DNA from: Sclerodactyla briareus | Lineage: Eukaryota > Echinodermata > Holothuroidea > Dendrochirotida > Sclerodactylidae | Direction: 5' to 3' | NCBI GenBank assembly: GCA_026419785.1 | Contig: JAODTK010005922.1 | Coordinates: forward strand, 186,001 to 250,000 | DNA length: 64,000 nucleotides | Shown: one piece after another, positions 24,546 through 37,830 of the stretch | Numbering within the stretch: position 1 is the first letter of the stretch | Layout of the letters: each line of letters opens with the position of its first letter | Notes under the pieces: model-generated | What the model was told of the DNA's origin: nothing | The model's database searches: none | Seen by the model: the letters and a program-made list of their open reading frames with translations, nothing else | Program-made: the position numbers and the translations under genes

Positions 24546-26149
24546 CCCTGTTCATTTCTGTAGGAGAACACAACTCGAAGTGAGGAGGGCCCTATTGTGT
24601 GTAACATTGTAAAAGACATTCAGTTTGTTTACTCTCTATCTGCAAATTTCCTCGACCATAGACCACCGGAAAACACCTTTCTTGCTCCAAGTAAGTATAG
24701 TGTATTACCATAGTGCCAAGATTCGGCCACATCTTCATGAGTGTTACCCTGTTTCAGAAAAACGGGAAATCAGCGATCTATTACGGAACACCACAGAACA
24801 ACATGAGTCATTCGGGATCGATGCGATTGGCGTCTGCCAGAAAACACCCATTCTAGGCGTAAAGTATGCCAACACGGAGTGAACTAGCGATGAATAATGT
24901 GAGGCTCGAATCATAGGAGGCTGTTAAACGGAAAATATTCTAATCTTACGACGAAATGCGAATCTTGTCGCTTGAATGCCAGGTCAATTAACACACTGTC
25001 AAGTGAGGGCCGCCGTTTGCCATAGCAACACGAGGGTTCCACACTGACTGCGTTTTGTATAGGAGCTTCAGTTACAGCATGTACGGGGCTTGATGCTGGA
25101 CAGCGTCGCTATGAGTGTGTGGGTAATAGGAGGCTATAATAACCAAATAATGACGGGCTCGCGTCGTTCCTATAAGACACAGCTTAAAAATGTTTGCGTG
25201 CCGTATGACTTACTACTGAACTGTACGATACGGGCATATGAATGACGGTGGTTACGGGAACATAGTTCTTAGCAGGAATTGGCTCGCAGTGCCTGCTGGC
25301 AGTACAAGTTCGTAGTTTTGTGAGGGGTGCTAGTTCTGGTTTGCATATCATGAAATGCTTTTCCAGAGGACATAGATTAATCTGTTTGAAGCCACATTAT
25401 ATGGTGGCAAAATTGTTTTCAGTAATTTCCAGGCAATACATGTTCTACGCCGCGTCTTTCAATTTCATATATTTGCTCAATTCTGTGCAGTGCCTTCTAT
25501 GCTCATGCGAGAAGTAAGAGAGAGGAAAGTACACTTTGTGTGTATTCGCGTACCGTTACTTTGAACGGAATTTTCTGTGGTGAGTCTATGTACGTTCATC
25601 CGGTCTATCGTCGTTTGTGGACACCGTGGGCCTGGAGATGCTGAACTCCTTCAGGACAGCTAACCGCTCAACGGACAGCCTTCTTCACTCGCTGTTACAT
25701 GGTTGGTTTCTGCGGTCTTGATTGTTATCGACTGCTCATTTGTTTGAGGATGGTTTTGTTGTGGCTGTTCAAGTTCTGTTTAATGTGATCATACAGCTGT
25801 AGCGCCCCTTGATTGTGTTTCATGGTTGAAAATACGGTGGAATGGAACATGTGTGCTCGGGGAAATCTCGTCGATGATTCTACAGGAATTTCCTCCGACG
25901 TTTGTGGAAACACTCTGCTGTTATGGGGGTGGTACCATTAATCTTTGGCGCCGTTCTTTGCCTCCTGGTCGTTGGAGCACGGAGCTTGAGTGGTGCGGAA
26001 TTCCATACTCGAATACTAAAAGAGAATATTGTTCCATAACCACGTCTATCAGTATGCCCGTTATCGTACTAGGGCAGTGGTAAGTCTACATGCACGCACG
26101 GCAATGTTAAGGGTGTAGCTGGTTAATAGGGAAACGCCGCCAGTATGTG
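24546..26149. other. Interior of the foldback structure, no gene seen
   Basis: Open frames of 85 codons (plus, 24625-24882 and 25826-26083) and 65 codons (plus, 25320-25517) are unrecognised. None shows transposase motifs. A fragment resembling the arm start (GCCATAGCAACACGAGGGTT) lies near 25,018. Confidence 0.35.
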
Positions 26150-26340
26150 TGCATAACTTCCTAGTTACCCACCCACCCATAGCGACGCCTGTCAGCATCC
26201 GTCTTTAGGCGCACCACCTTGATTGTATTAATACTTTGTGCATCTATATTCAACTTCAACAACACTCGCGTTTTCCACTCTCAATCGTTGGGACGGTAAG
26301 TTATATCGGTAGCTCATCAGTATGCGTGTATTCTACAACC
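26150..26340 (+). repeat. Foldback structure, right arm inner unit
   Basis: Inverted partner of 24,361-24,545. Begins with TAGTTACCCACCC and contains GTCAGCATCCGTCTT, AGGCGCACCACC and GCGTTTTCCACTCTCA. Confidence 0.6.
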
Positions 26341-26903
26341 CCAAGCCTCCGTTATTGCGAAACTACAGGATTCTGATTGGCTAATCCCAGTCACGTAGCG
26401 GACTGTTATTTTGCCCCATAAAACAGTCCAGCTGCTCTTCAGATAACAAACATAACAATCGAAACACTGCTCGATTGATGCGTTTAAGTAAACGCAGTAC
26501 CTTTTGAACGCGAAGGTAAGGTTGCGTGAGCTTCTGGAAGTTTATGGTTACACACACGGATCCGGCTTTCAGTATAACGCGCTATTCAGAGGGATACTGC
26601 CTCAACGGCTACAAAGAGCGAAACGACGCGCGCTCGTGTGCATTGGAGAACGCCATTGTTCACACGCGCAGAACCCTCGCGTTGCGTACGCGTGGTTTTT
26701 GGGTTGTATTGCGTCTCCGTGGAAATACACACAGCACGCACTGCCAGCTTTTGTGTATGGGACGCAATGCAATTTACTTCGATTGAACCAACACAATAGT
26801 ACCCTAGCTGCTTATTTTACTGTTAAGAGATACAACGATATAGATATAGAGATATAGATATCTCTAATCGCCTGGGTAATTCTGGATTGAGGGTTGTTAG
26901 ATA
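26341..26903. other. Insert within the right arm; short perfect hairpin
   Basis: This segment has no partner in the left arm. It carries GGACTGTT (26,400-26,407) and its exact complement AACAGTCC (26,422-26,429), preceded by a TTCTGATTGGCTAAT word of the kind often seen in short DNA-transposon termini. The plus-strand frame at 26504-26857 (117 codons) overlaps a GC-rich patch and is unrecognised. Confidence 0.4.
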
Positions 26904-27059
26904 GGATAAACGTACAGCAGGTCGACTTTTACAGTTTCATAAACAGTCTCGATCTGAATTTAGCTAATAACGAACTCGGCTGCGCCTCGTCCGTTATTAC
27001 CTAAATTCAGAGTCTCGACTGTTTATCCCCATGTAAACGTCTCCCAGTTGCAGTATCCC
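26904..27059. mobile_element. MITE-like imperfect palindrome
   Basis: The two halves pair across a centre near 26,981. AAACAGTCTCGA..CTGAATTTAG then AATAACG on the left faces its complement CGTTATT then CTAAATTCAG..TCGACTGTTT on the right. Outer blocks GGATA..TTTACA and its complement extend the arms to about 75 bases. No coding frame is present. It looks like a short nonautonomous DNA element or a foldback unit. I saw no clear target-site duplication. Confidence 0.7.
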
Positions 27060-27070
27060 TAATTAGCTTC

Positions 27071-27406
27071 TTAGTAACCCTCGCTCTCATAGCAACGCAT
27101 GTCAGCACCCGTCTTCATATCTAGGCGCACCACTTTGTTTCGTGTTAATATTTTGCCTGAAAGCAACGCTTCCTAAATGTGCGTCTATATTTTAATTTCC
27201 ACTTCCACTCGTTGGCGCGCGTAAATCATATGGGCCACATCAGAGCACGCGCCTGCTTGATTATCATAAGTACGCAACAACTATGGCTAGAATGTCATTT
27301 CGATTGTCTTTCATTGTATTATGTTATGCGTCTGTACGTGTTTTACGATCGGTATTTTTCCATATTCTTGCTTATCGTCATGTTTCATTCACCTGAAGAT
27401 GGCAGC
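27071..27406 (+). repeat. Foldback structure, right arm outer unit
   Basis: Inverted partner of 24,056-24,360. Together the arms have the order outer-inner ... inner-outer, spanning 3.35 kb. The right arm is interrupted by 26,341-27,070. The unit ends in TTCACCTGAAGATGGCAGC followed by GAAAAC. That phrase is also reminiscent of Penelope-like 3' ends, so the arms could derive from a retroelement 3' region rather than from a DNA transposon. Confidence 0.85.
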
Positions 27407-30400
27407 ATTTATGATGCGTATGAAAACTAGTAGTACTGAATAAAAGACTAGGCAGCAAAACTGTCAGTTCCTTGTTTCATATTTATATAGATGTAGAGAT
27501 ATCACGTATAGAAAGAACATAGATATAATTTTTAGAACCATTATTGCTACTCGAGTTTCCACGGCTACGCACTGCGTACAGATCGTCAGATTACTGACCT
27601 GTTCAACCGACATACTTCAGTTTGGCCTTGTGTGCGTTTAGGGTTGCCAGGGCGACAGTCTGACAATAAATCCGATCTTGTCGAAATATAGCGAATTTCT
27701 CTTGCAGAGGTTACACAATCTAGACTCACTCGGTGTGCGTGGATATGTATATGTATGCAGAGCGGTTATATAGCATGAATAATCGCTAGCAGGCCACCAC
27801 GGTTAATCATTAAGGCCTTTCATAAGCTGTCTATAAAACATAAAGCAAGAGTACAGAATCCGTATGCCTGGACACGTATCTTGAGTGGGTCGGTAAAAAT
27901 GACAGACTCGCACAGTCAGTCAAGTTCGAGCAGTCAAAAACAACATCAGTGTTGCGCGCCAATAGTAACACTTAAAACATGCTGGAAATATTTTGCCCCT
28001 AGTTCTGTGTCATTATGTACGAATGAGTGAAGTGAGTGGTTGAGTGATCGAGTCAAGATTCACTAATGGCAATAAATTAGAGTCGTGACTGAGAAGGAAC
28101 ACAAAACATGCAATGGAATAATATTTTGTGAGGAATTTTTTTCGAAAACTTCCGAACAACACTGAAATAAATTAAAACTGATTGATTGTTCGGTCCACGC
28201 TGTGGTACAAAAAAGGGGGAATCAACGGGAATAAGATATTCTCTCAATACTGATTAATGTCCTATACATGACTAGTAGGTTAGGAAATCGGAAAAACGAA
28301 TGTCTTTGACTTCATGCATGAGTTTATTCGTCTAGTATCGTGTTCATTGCCAAAAAAGTTACCCATATTTTTATCACATCTATCTGACCCGAAAATTGTA
28401 ATCTAATTGAACTTTCAAAAGTTGACATCTCTCCATCAAAGATGACATACCACCTCATCCCAAAACCAATCCAGAGAAATGAATTGATCAAGAAATGCCC
28501 ATTCCTACCAAACGAACATCGGGCTTTTCACAAAGATACGTTGTATCCTACTCACTCCTCTACTCGATCCAAGCGGCACACTGGAATTGCCAACAGACTA
28601 GTCAAAGCAGCGTAGACTAATCGTGTTTATAATGTTGAATTGTTGATAGTGTGTTAGCTTCTAATGACCAAAAGCATGGATGATCATGCCACTCTGTAGT
28701 TGAATTAATAGTAAGGATGAGATTAATCCGTACATAGAGAGTTCAGTTGGTCAAGCCTAGTAATAGCTGAAAAAATCAACTGTGCAGTGCTCAACTCCTT
28801 CCATTTCCACTTACCACGTTATCAAGACGACATTGACTCAGATTATAATTTTGGCGATCCAAAGAGGGCGATTATACTACAGCGGTTTAAGATGTTTGAA
28901 TAAATGGAAATGAAATTAATGTGTATTCTCCAAAGGACGTCGTACTTATTGGAACGGGCGCAAATATCATCTTCCGTGAACAATTTGGTGCATTGTTCAC
29001 TAACCGCTTGAATTATTCAACTTGCTGACTAACTCGTGATTTATATTTTTTTTTAGAGAAACATGATGTTTAAATTCTTCTGACTATGACCCAACGCATA
29101 TTTGTCCAAAAACTCCTAAACAGCCTGATGCGCCAAAAATGGCACATTTCAAATCACTCCTGTGTTTTTTCATTTACATTGCATATCGTATCCTTCAAGT
29201 CTGTGGAGAAGGTGTTTCACAATGCCTGTTGGTTTACCCACCCAACGAAATTGCAACGATAAAACCGCTATGGCAATCATCTTATTGAAAACAATTTTTT
29301 TGTTATTTGCTTGACTTTTCAAATGGCACGTTTCCAATGTGATATAAATGCAAGCGGATCACTTCGAACCACGGCGCAATCGTCAGGTTAACGCATATGC
29401 TCAAGGCTTTCGGCTCAAACGTATCTGGAAACTGAGTACGCATCACTCTCATTAGGAAACCGTCGTGAATATATTGCTATGAACGCTTTGTATACCGTCG
29501 CCCTCAGGAGGAATCAGACGATGTTGAAAGGCACTGACGGCAACGACGGGGATGGACAGGATAGCTGACAATGGCAAGGCCTGTCCAGGTGATTGAAGGT
29601 TTATAACATAAATTATTCCGCAAGTCCGAAACAATATCATCACACCGATAGTGTGCCAAGTACAGACTAGTTACATGACAACAAAAAATAGAAGCTTTCA
29701 ATTTATTAACTTTCCTTTCATTGTGGTGGATAGGTGTATTTTTTGCCAGCAGTACACGTGCAATTTTTACGGTACATACCGTGACCGTTTCTGCCATTAT
29801 TCAACAATGTTTTCATATATATGCTATAAAATAATGTCCGTTTGTCTTTAGAAACTCTTGCTTGTCATATGCCCAATTATGTAATATTTTTCCAAGCTCA
29901 CTACGCTGATTGTTAAATTGTAACGTAATACTGGTGCGCTCATTAGTCGCCCAATCCATAACGTACCGTATTCAGCGGTAATTTATTTGAAGGAGGCACT
30001 GTCGGATTGGTAACACAGGTAATAACGTAGCTTTTAATGGCCTGGGGAGAACTGCGTGTAGCCGCCGACACAGTGTGACACCTCGTGTTGAAAGGGTAAG
30101 TAATGCATCATCCGATTAGGCCACAGGCATATATGCACAACCGTTATTAAAATCTGATATTTTATCAATATTCCACACTAGTGATCACGCATCCTCTATC
30201 ACTATAGACCTACTTCAGGAAAATTACGAGGAATTGATTGCAAGTTAACCACTGCAAGGCTTATTAGGTTTGCACTGGACTTTCACTACGGCGTTTTTCG
30301 AGGCAACTACTTCATTTTCTCCCTTATTGCAAGCATTTCTTATTGGTTGCATGCCTCCCCTTTGTCTCACACCAACCAAGTGTTATTTCCTTTTCAGAGT

Positions 30401-32233
30401 GGCCTCCTGAATAATTACGATGTTTGCGTTGGCAATATGACAACGGATCACCAATATGATGGTGGATTATGGTGAGATCATTACAACGGGAGTCTTCAGT
30501 GATTGCGGCTTCAGGGCTTTATCGATCTGTGCCGGTTTTCGATCGAACAGATTGGCTTACCTGTTGAAATATTACAAGTGGATGAGATGAATACGGGGTG
30601 GTGTTAGTTGGTAATCGGTGCTGATGAAGTACTATCCATATATTCTTGTTCATTCAAAGCGAGGTTTTTTTCGCCACAGAGAAAGATGCGGGGTCCTGGT
30701 ACCCACCGCTTTCTGCTTTCGTCAATATTCGACAAGGAAAGAACCGCTTTTGAAGAAGATATTCATGGAAATCAACACGGGATAGTCACGGTTTTGCCTC
30801 TTTGTATTACGTATTTTAGTAGAACCACAAATAAATGGTATGCATTGGAATCTGCATCTGTCTGTTAACATTCTAATACCTCTTTGCTGAAAAATCAGCG
30901 TGCTTGGAAAAAGCTAGAGATGATATTTAATTGTAAGTCATTAAGCCTAGAGTTTAGTTTTGATGCCCTTTTGAAAGATGCCATCTAGATGAATATCTAG
31001 AGTTAAAGAACGCGATCCCTTGCCTCGTTTTATCCAGGAAATGCTGAGTCCACGTAAAAAACTGGTTGAAATATTCCAAACAAATCGGATATTTCTTAGA
31101 TTTCGATTTCAAATTTTAGGACAATGGTTAGGCAAATTTTCGGACTTGATGCGTTGCCGCCGCCGAAGAGCAATAAAGGCTATATATTGCACCGATGAAC
31201 GAAACGACCCATCTGCAACATGTGTGTTACTCTGGCACAGACCGATGTCATAATGCTAGAAAACCGGATTTAGACGGCGCTCCGCTTAGTGTCCCGTGAC
31301 AGACTTTATAACAGTCAATATGAGTGGAACAATCCTCCAGAGACTTGTTAGCTCATTTACGCATTCATAGGACGAGTTTCCATGTCGCCTGTTTCACGTA
31401 AAGTTGTGAGCCAGAAAACTAATCGCTAACATTGAAAAAGTCCAAGACAGAGGGCTTATAAAAATGCAGCTTTTTTAGTAGTGTGGTATCTCAAGCGGCG
31501 TTCTGCTGAGCATCGGTAAGTTATCGATACGTTCGACGATAACGTTCAAGGCACGTGTGGACTAGTGAATAGTTCCTAATAAGGCGAAATGATGTTTCTC
31601 TCAGGGCTAATGAGTGCCTCATTATAAATGATATGATGTTGTTTCAACTCTGGCATAACGTTGATGGTTTGTTTCATCTTTGTGATGACTTACCGTTACG
31701 CAGCTCTATCTTGACGATCAATGATTAGCGTTGTCATTAGCGCGCAATGACAACTAATACTCGAAGATACTAGCAGTCATCTCGTCATCTATTGTGACAA
31801 TCCGGGTGTTGGAAATGACAATTGAACTGGGTCGTCGCAGAAATGGTTGAATGGCAGAGCATCAGGCAGGGGGAATAAAGTCTGATCAATAGGTCAGTCA
31901 TTACCTACATAAAAACGGTATCTTCGCGATAACACGATACTCAGAAGATTAGCGCTTGGTTAAACCAAATCCATGAAACAACGTGACCAATGTAGGTGTG
32001 TTTACTGTGTGAAAATTAATTATGGCCGGGTATAATTCCAGTAATAAACACCAGCTCGGACAACCACAAGTGTGTATGGGAGAACTGCAATCGTGTAACT
32101 ACATTACAAATGTAAGCCTAGGCCTATTTCGCGCAAGTAAGGTACCATGCATTTGCGAAATTATCAGAAATAAAGGCACATGTGGATTTATTCTTCCATT
32201 GAGCCACAATCGAGGGGTCAGGCAAGCACTCAC
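27407..32233. other. No gene seen
   Basis: AT-rich. Frames of 60-97 codons are unrecognised (for example minus 29504-29797, plus 30608-30868, plus 31020-31253). No repeats shared with the rest of the window were noticed. Confidence 0.4.
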
Positions 32234-32302
32234 CTGAAGTCCGTCCTCTACTGTGAATGGACGACCACTAACTAGAAATACCACATGAGTCCAGAAGAGG
32301 AG
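32234..32302 (-). other. Candidate short exon with good splice sites
   Basis: On the minus strand a TCCCATAG acceptor-like end is followed by 69 open bases ending in CTTCAG, then the consensus donor GTGAGT. The translation ends VSGRPFTVEDGLQ and is hydrophobic in its first half. No homologous domain is recognised, and short exons with good-looking sites occur by chance, so this is only a candidate. Confidence 0.15.
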
Positions 32303-35300
32303 CTATGGGAGTACACATCTGTTTGACTGGTTGTGTCGCTATAAGCTTTCGATTGGAATACTGGTAAACAATTATCTTCCCCTGTGGGATCCCGATGAGT
32401 CAGATAGCTTCCAGGTGGAAGAGAGTGTCGTTCCATCTACCATACGTAGATAACTATGCTTTTAGAACAAGATACGGAGACTATTCTAGTCAGCTTTGGT
32501 CGAAGATAGCATGGTACTCCACATGTCTTTGAAAAGTTAAAGACACCAATTACAAATTAACAATCACTGTACTACACGCTATACGCAAGTCATTCCTGAA
32601 TTGGAAAGAACGATAGACCAGCGACATTATGGGCAAAAACGACCCATAAAATATTCTGCCTTGTACATCACCGCAAAAACTTATATGCCACTATCGAAAA
32701 TCCTACAATACACAAAACTTCGCAAATCCCCCCCCCCCCACCCCCTCCAGACTATCAAACAAAACATCCGAAAAGATGGGATATGAATTGGTTGCGTTCT
32801 TTCAAATAGTGGTGACAGATTAAAAATAGGCCGTAACGATATCGCGATGGAAGAGAAAGAGAAAATCTCGTCATATTCCCCTGAACTAGTTCAGTGATGA
32901 GCATGCGCACTACACCACGAACGGGTTTTGAGTTTATACGATTACTATTTATATTGTGAGGGCCATTATTTTTTCTGAACCTAACCGTTTCTTCGTGAAC
33001 CTCCCGTTTGGTCGTTGGAATTAGGCGGGCCGAAACTTCAAACTAAGTTCAGTCATTTCGAGATCACATGGTTCAGTTTAAAGGAGCATTTTGGATAATT
33101 ATACAGCACTTCCTTCCTATTCTTGAAACCACGTAACTCGAACATTAGTCACCATTTAGCAAAGTGATGGGAAGAGTTAAAACTTGGACATGCTGGTTTG
33201 TTTATGCTGTTGTTTTTTTATTTTGGTCAGGCCCAATAAGGTTAACATAGTTCAGTGTAGGGAAATATTTACTAATCACGTTAACTATTCAACACAAATA
33301 ATAACTGTGACAACAAACAGATGTCAACTGCCATTTATGCTCGCTGCTGCAATACGCTAAACTGCCGACCTTCATGCGCTCGAAGACTAATTTTGATTTT
33401 CTACCTGTAGAGGCACCACTTGCAAGCTTTAGGTTTGAAGAGGCGATGAATGGATGTGTGCATTATTCTTATTAGATATTTCACAAGCTTCGCTGAACTG
33501 ATTGTTGGTTGTTGCATTGAGCAGTTCAGTTCAGTGCACTAATCGACCCCTAATCCGCTAGAGACTCGAGGCGGTGACTAATTTAAAGGAAAACACTGCG
33601 GAACGGGCAACCCAGTGAAACCCTGAATATAGAGTACTGTTTGTGTGCCTTTATTAGGGTACTGTAGACGCCGACCGACACAGTGTCGATTACCATCATA
33701 GGGTTTATGACGATCTCATTATTTGCTGATACAATACACCTATTTAAATTCAATTCAGAGACCCTTTCCCGTCTTACGACTCTAATGCAGGTACTTTGCG
33801 CTACATGATCACAACTATAGAGCTATGGTAGATTTGAAACAATGCTGTAGCGGTATCGATGTTTGCGATGCTAAATATTCAAATCGTCCCGACATTCATA
33901 ATGAAGTAGCTGTTAATGAATTCACAAGTCGTAGAGCAATAAGGTTTGTAACAGAGGTGTGATCTGATTTTTATAATGGAAGCCTCGTCGACGACGCTGT
34001 CACAAAGACCACTGTAATTGTGGTATCGTTGAAAATGAATCGGCATCTCCCCCTCTTCAGTCATTTTTGAAATCCACTCCGACTTTTAATATTTGAATAT
34101 CGAAAAATCCCACAAAGGCATTCACGCAATTGAAGTTGCTGTCCGTAAAATTACCTATATTTTTGGAATGACACAACCCAACTGCTGAACTACGGGAGCC
34201 ATGTGCACGACTTCTAAAATCCAACAACCTTATTTGCGACTGCTATTAAATAATATTGATTGTATCTCTTAAATATCTCTCTGATGATGATGGAACTGTC
34301 TAAATTACCAAGAAGATGGTCTGGGACTGACCGAAATTATACATAATGAATTACAGCACCTTGTACTTTTTCTTATTTTTAGTCTTAGTCTTGGTGTTGA
34401 GGGTCGGAATGGCGCCAGACAATAGGCCGAAGCACTCCCTGAGTTATCAGAAATGATCTATCAGCAATCGACAGAATTCTGTGGAATTTTCCAATGTTTA
34501 GTAAAGTACCAAGAAAGATGGATATATTATACCCAAAATAGAATTGATTCCATAAACGATTCAGATAATTACGATCCGCGGGCGAGTCATCAAATACCAA
34601 GATGTGTTCAAGGTTACCACGCCGATCGTACACATGAGGGTAAGGTAATTAGGAATTTAAGGCTAGAGAGAATTTCACCACAAACGGTAATTACGGGTAA
34701 TTTCAATAGATTTCATTGTATTTTCATTTTATCACTGATTAATAGTACGTACGACTGATCAAGCATTGGGGTGGTCATCTAGAGGTTCATCAATTCCGAT
34801 TATTTTGCAAGAAACGCGAAAGGTTTTCTCCTAACCGTTGGCCAGTAGCAGATTTACCATGGGAACCAATGTGATGCTCTGCGATTTCTGGTGAATTATC
34901 ATATGTTGATCAAACAATAGATGCTCCTCCTTTCTCTCTTCTATTGGTCGAATATAACATGAATTTTTAATCATGATTCATGTGGTGCATCATAAAGGGT
35001 TCAAACATACAAGTTCTTCCTCAACCAAGGTTAATGGCAACATATATTGAGTATGGCATATAGGCTCCCGTCGCATTGCTACGTCCCAAACCGTAGCAGT
35101 AACAATCCAAGATAGAAATGCTTGAAAGCTTTGTGAATGCCCGCTTCTGAATTTCCCATCAAAGAGCAAGTGCTCCAGACTGATGGCGAACACTGAAACT
35201 TTGGTCATAAACTAAATATACTCTTGAATAAATTTACAACGTATGCTTTCCAAATTGCTAGCGTGCTTACGAGACACGGAACCCGGGGAGGTTCTTGCTG

Positions 35301-36236
35301 TATTTTTGTTTTACGAATCTAAGTATCCGTACAGTCGTTAGACCAACTGGTATGGCGTAACGCGGCCCCTCATGGCCTCATACACGCATGCAAGTGAAAA
35401 ACAAAGTTTATATGTGCTGTGAGAGAAATTTTACTGGAAAGCAGTTACTAATTGGCACATAATTCCCCTGTGTGTCCAAACACCACGTGTCAATTACATA
35501 AATTAGTCAGATTCACTGGGTAGATTTGTTAGTGTCCGATGCGGCTCACTCGTGGTAAAATTGACCCACGCATATGTGCAGTAGCGTGGCATGATTGCAC
35601 ACCTTATCGTGACGGAGCCAAAGTTTCATTAACAGTTTTTAAAAACATATCAAAGAGCCTAACCGCGATTAGTATTAAATTGAAACTAAGCGCCTAATAA
35701 TTTTCCCATGCCTGCAATTCTAATAGCTGGCAGGAGGGAAGGTCAGCAAAAAGAATGCTACATGCTCGTTCTTAAACTTGCTGTGAATTGATCTGCCATG
35801 ATCACCCGACTGCAAATATGGAGTGTGAAAAAAACAGATATGCCGAATGGTAAGTGCGTCGTTGCTTCATGTCAAAACATGAGAGGACCCTCGTACAGCA
35901 GGCGGTAGTGAACATGATTGAGTGAGTGAAAAATTATCGTAACCCTGCGAGTTAAGTTTGGACATCATGATAGATGTTAGGAGGACAGTGCGTTCACAGC
36001 TGCTAAAACAAGTCCCCTAGTTCGCCTCCCAGAAAAAGTAATCCCACGTAGACTAGTGGAATTGGGTGAAAATTAAGATTTCCAGCAAATGCTAACAGTT
36101 AATTACATAGATTGCCAGAAATTATGTTATTGCCTGACACATTTTTCACATGAGGATTGGAAACAAAAGGTCTACTTGTCTGAAGAACGTAATCCCAGAC
36201 AAGAATAAGAAAAAAAATAAAACGAAACAAAACGAA
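32303..36236. other. No gene seen; poly-C tract
   Basis: A 12-C homopolymer lies at 32,728-32,739. The longest frames are 101 codons (plus, 34453-34758) and 82 codons (minus, 34385-34633), both unrecognised. A small inverted repeat (GCTGAACTGA with TCAGTTCAG) is at about 33,490-33,537. Confidence 0.4.
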
Positions 36237-36812
<576 letters not shown>

Positions 36813-36885
36813 GCTCGCTGGAATCGAACCGGAGACCTTTTGAATGTGAAATGTCACTGATTCCGTGTCACAGCTGGATGTTCTT
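36813..36885 (-). mobile_element. tRNA-like segment, likely SINE remnant
   Basis: On the minus strand there is a good B box, GGTTCGATTCC, at about 36,815-36,832. About 45 bases ahead of it the expected A-box position holds only a weak match (GACACGGAATCAG). Without a proper A box or clear cloverleaf stems it is not called a tRNA gene. The overlapping plus-strand 101-codon frame (36737-37042) is probably chance. Confidence 0.4.
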
Positions 36886-37644
36886 ATATGTTCTAGATCC
36901 CACGAACATTTCTAATCGTGCACTGTCACTAACATGGAGTGTGGACATAACAAAAGACAATGTTCGCTCGCTTACATTTCCTCGAGGGCTATTGTATGGT
37001 AGAAAAGACATCCGGAACGGCGTAATTGTCAACTCCTCCTGAATTCCGGAGTGTTAGATCGTCAATCAATGTCTAACCATCGACAATATCCACGTTACGG
37101 ACTACGAGGCCGAGAACGGCACCTACTCTAAAAATCAGGGGAGTTACGATCTCCACAGTTCCAGCAACCATTCACTCAATGCTGCAACAAGAAATGGTTA
37201 TGTTACAGCCAAATTCCGCAGATTACATGTCCTTTGTATCACTGTGTATCATTGTGTCAACAGATCCTGGTTGTTTCTCTTCGATCTTTTGACCCTAACC
37301 TCTCTTCGATATGCCAATTTCCGGGCAGATAAATATATCGTGTTGAACTAGCTTGTATACTTGACGTCCCCTCGTAGGCTGTCAGCGACTATTTGGCTTA
37401 TATCGGGACCTGCTTTGATCCATCTTCTTGATGCCGACGAATCCTGGGTACGGTCAATAACCCCATTATCACCTTTGATGACAGAATTGGCTTGATTCGG
37501 TCATTCGAATAACAACGCAACTCGTGTTATAAGTCATAACAAAAGCGCCTTGGACAAGACTATCACTATCCCCGCCTTTCCGAGAATCCTGACATACGAT
37601 ACACGGTCTTAGGTAGTCAAGGTAGTCGAAACAGAATCACTGTG
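36886..37644. other. No gene seen
   Basis: No recognisable protein or repeat. Confidence 0.4.
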
Positions 37645-37830
37645 AAAAATGTTCGGTCAAACTTGACCTAGTTAAATGGTCGTATTCCCACCTACTAAGT
37701 GTTGGGTCAAATTGACTCAACATGTTGGGTCATTCGTAAGTGACCTAGCCATCACGGTCATCACAGTTCGATCCAAAACTTTACCTGGGGAAGTGGTCAA
37801 AATTCCCACCTACCATCAATTTGGTTCTAG
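37645..37830. repeat. Short MITE-like repeat with near-palindrome
   Basis: Two arms about 110 bp apart share a GACCTAGTTAAATGGTC / TACCTGGGGAAGTGGTC block followed by TTCCCACCTAC. Between them lies the near-palindrome GTTGGGTCAAATTGACTCAAC (37,701-37,721), followed by a second GTTGGGTCA. This is compatible with a short nonautonomous element or a local duplication. Confidence 0.4.

Noticed and set aside
36813..36885. Functional tRNA gene
   Set aside because: Good B box, but no proper A box and no convincing cloverleaf stems.
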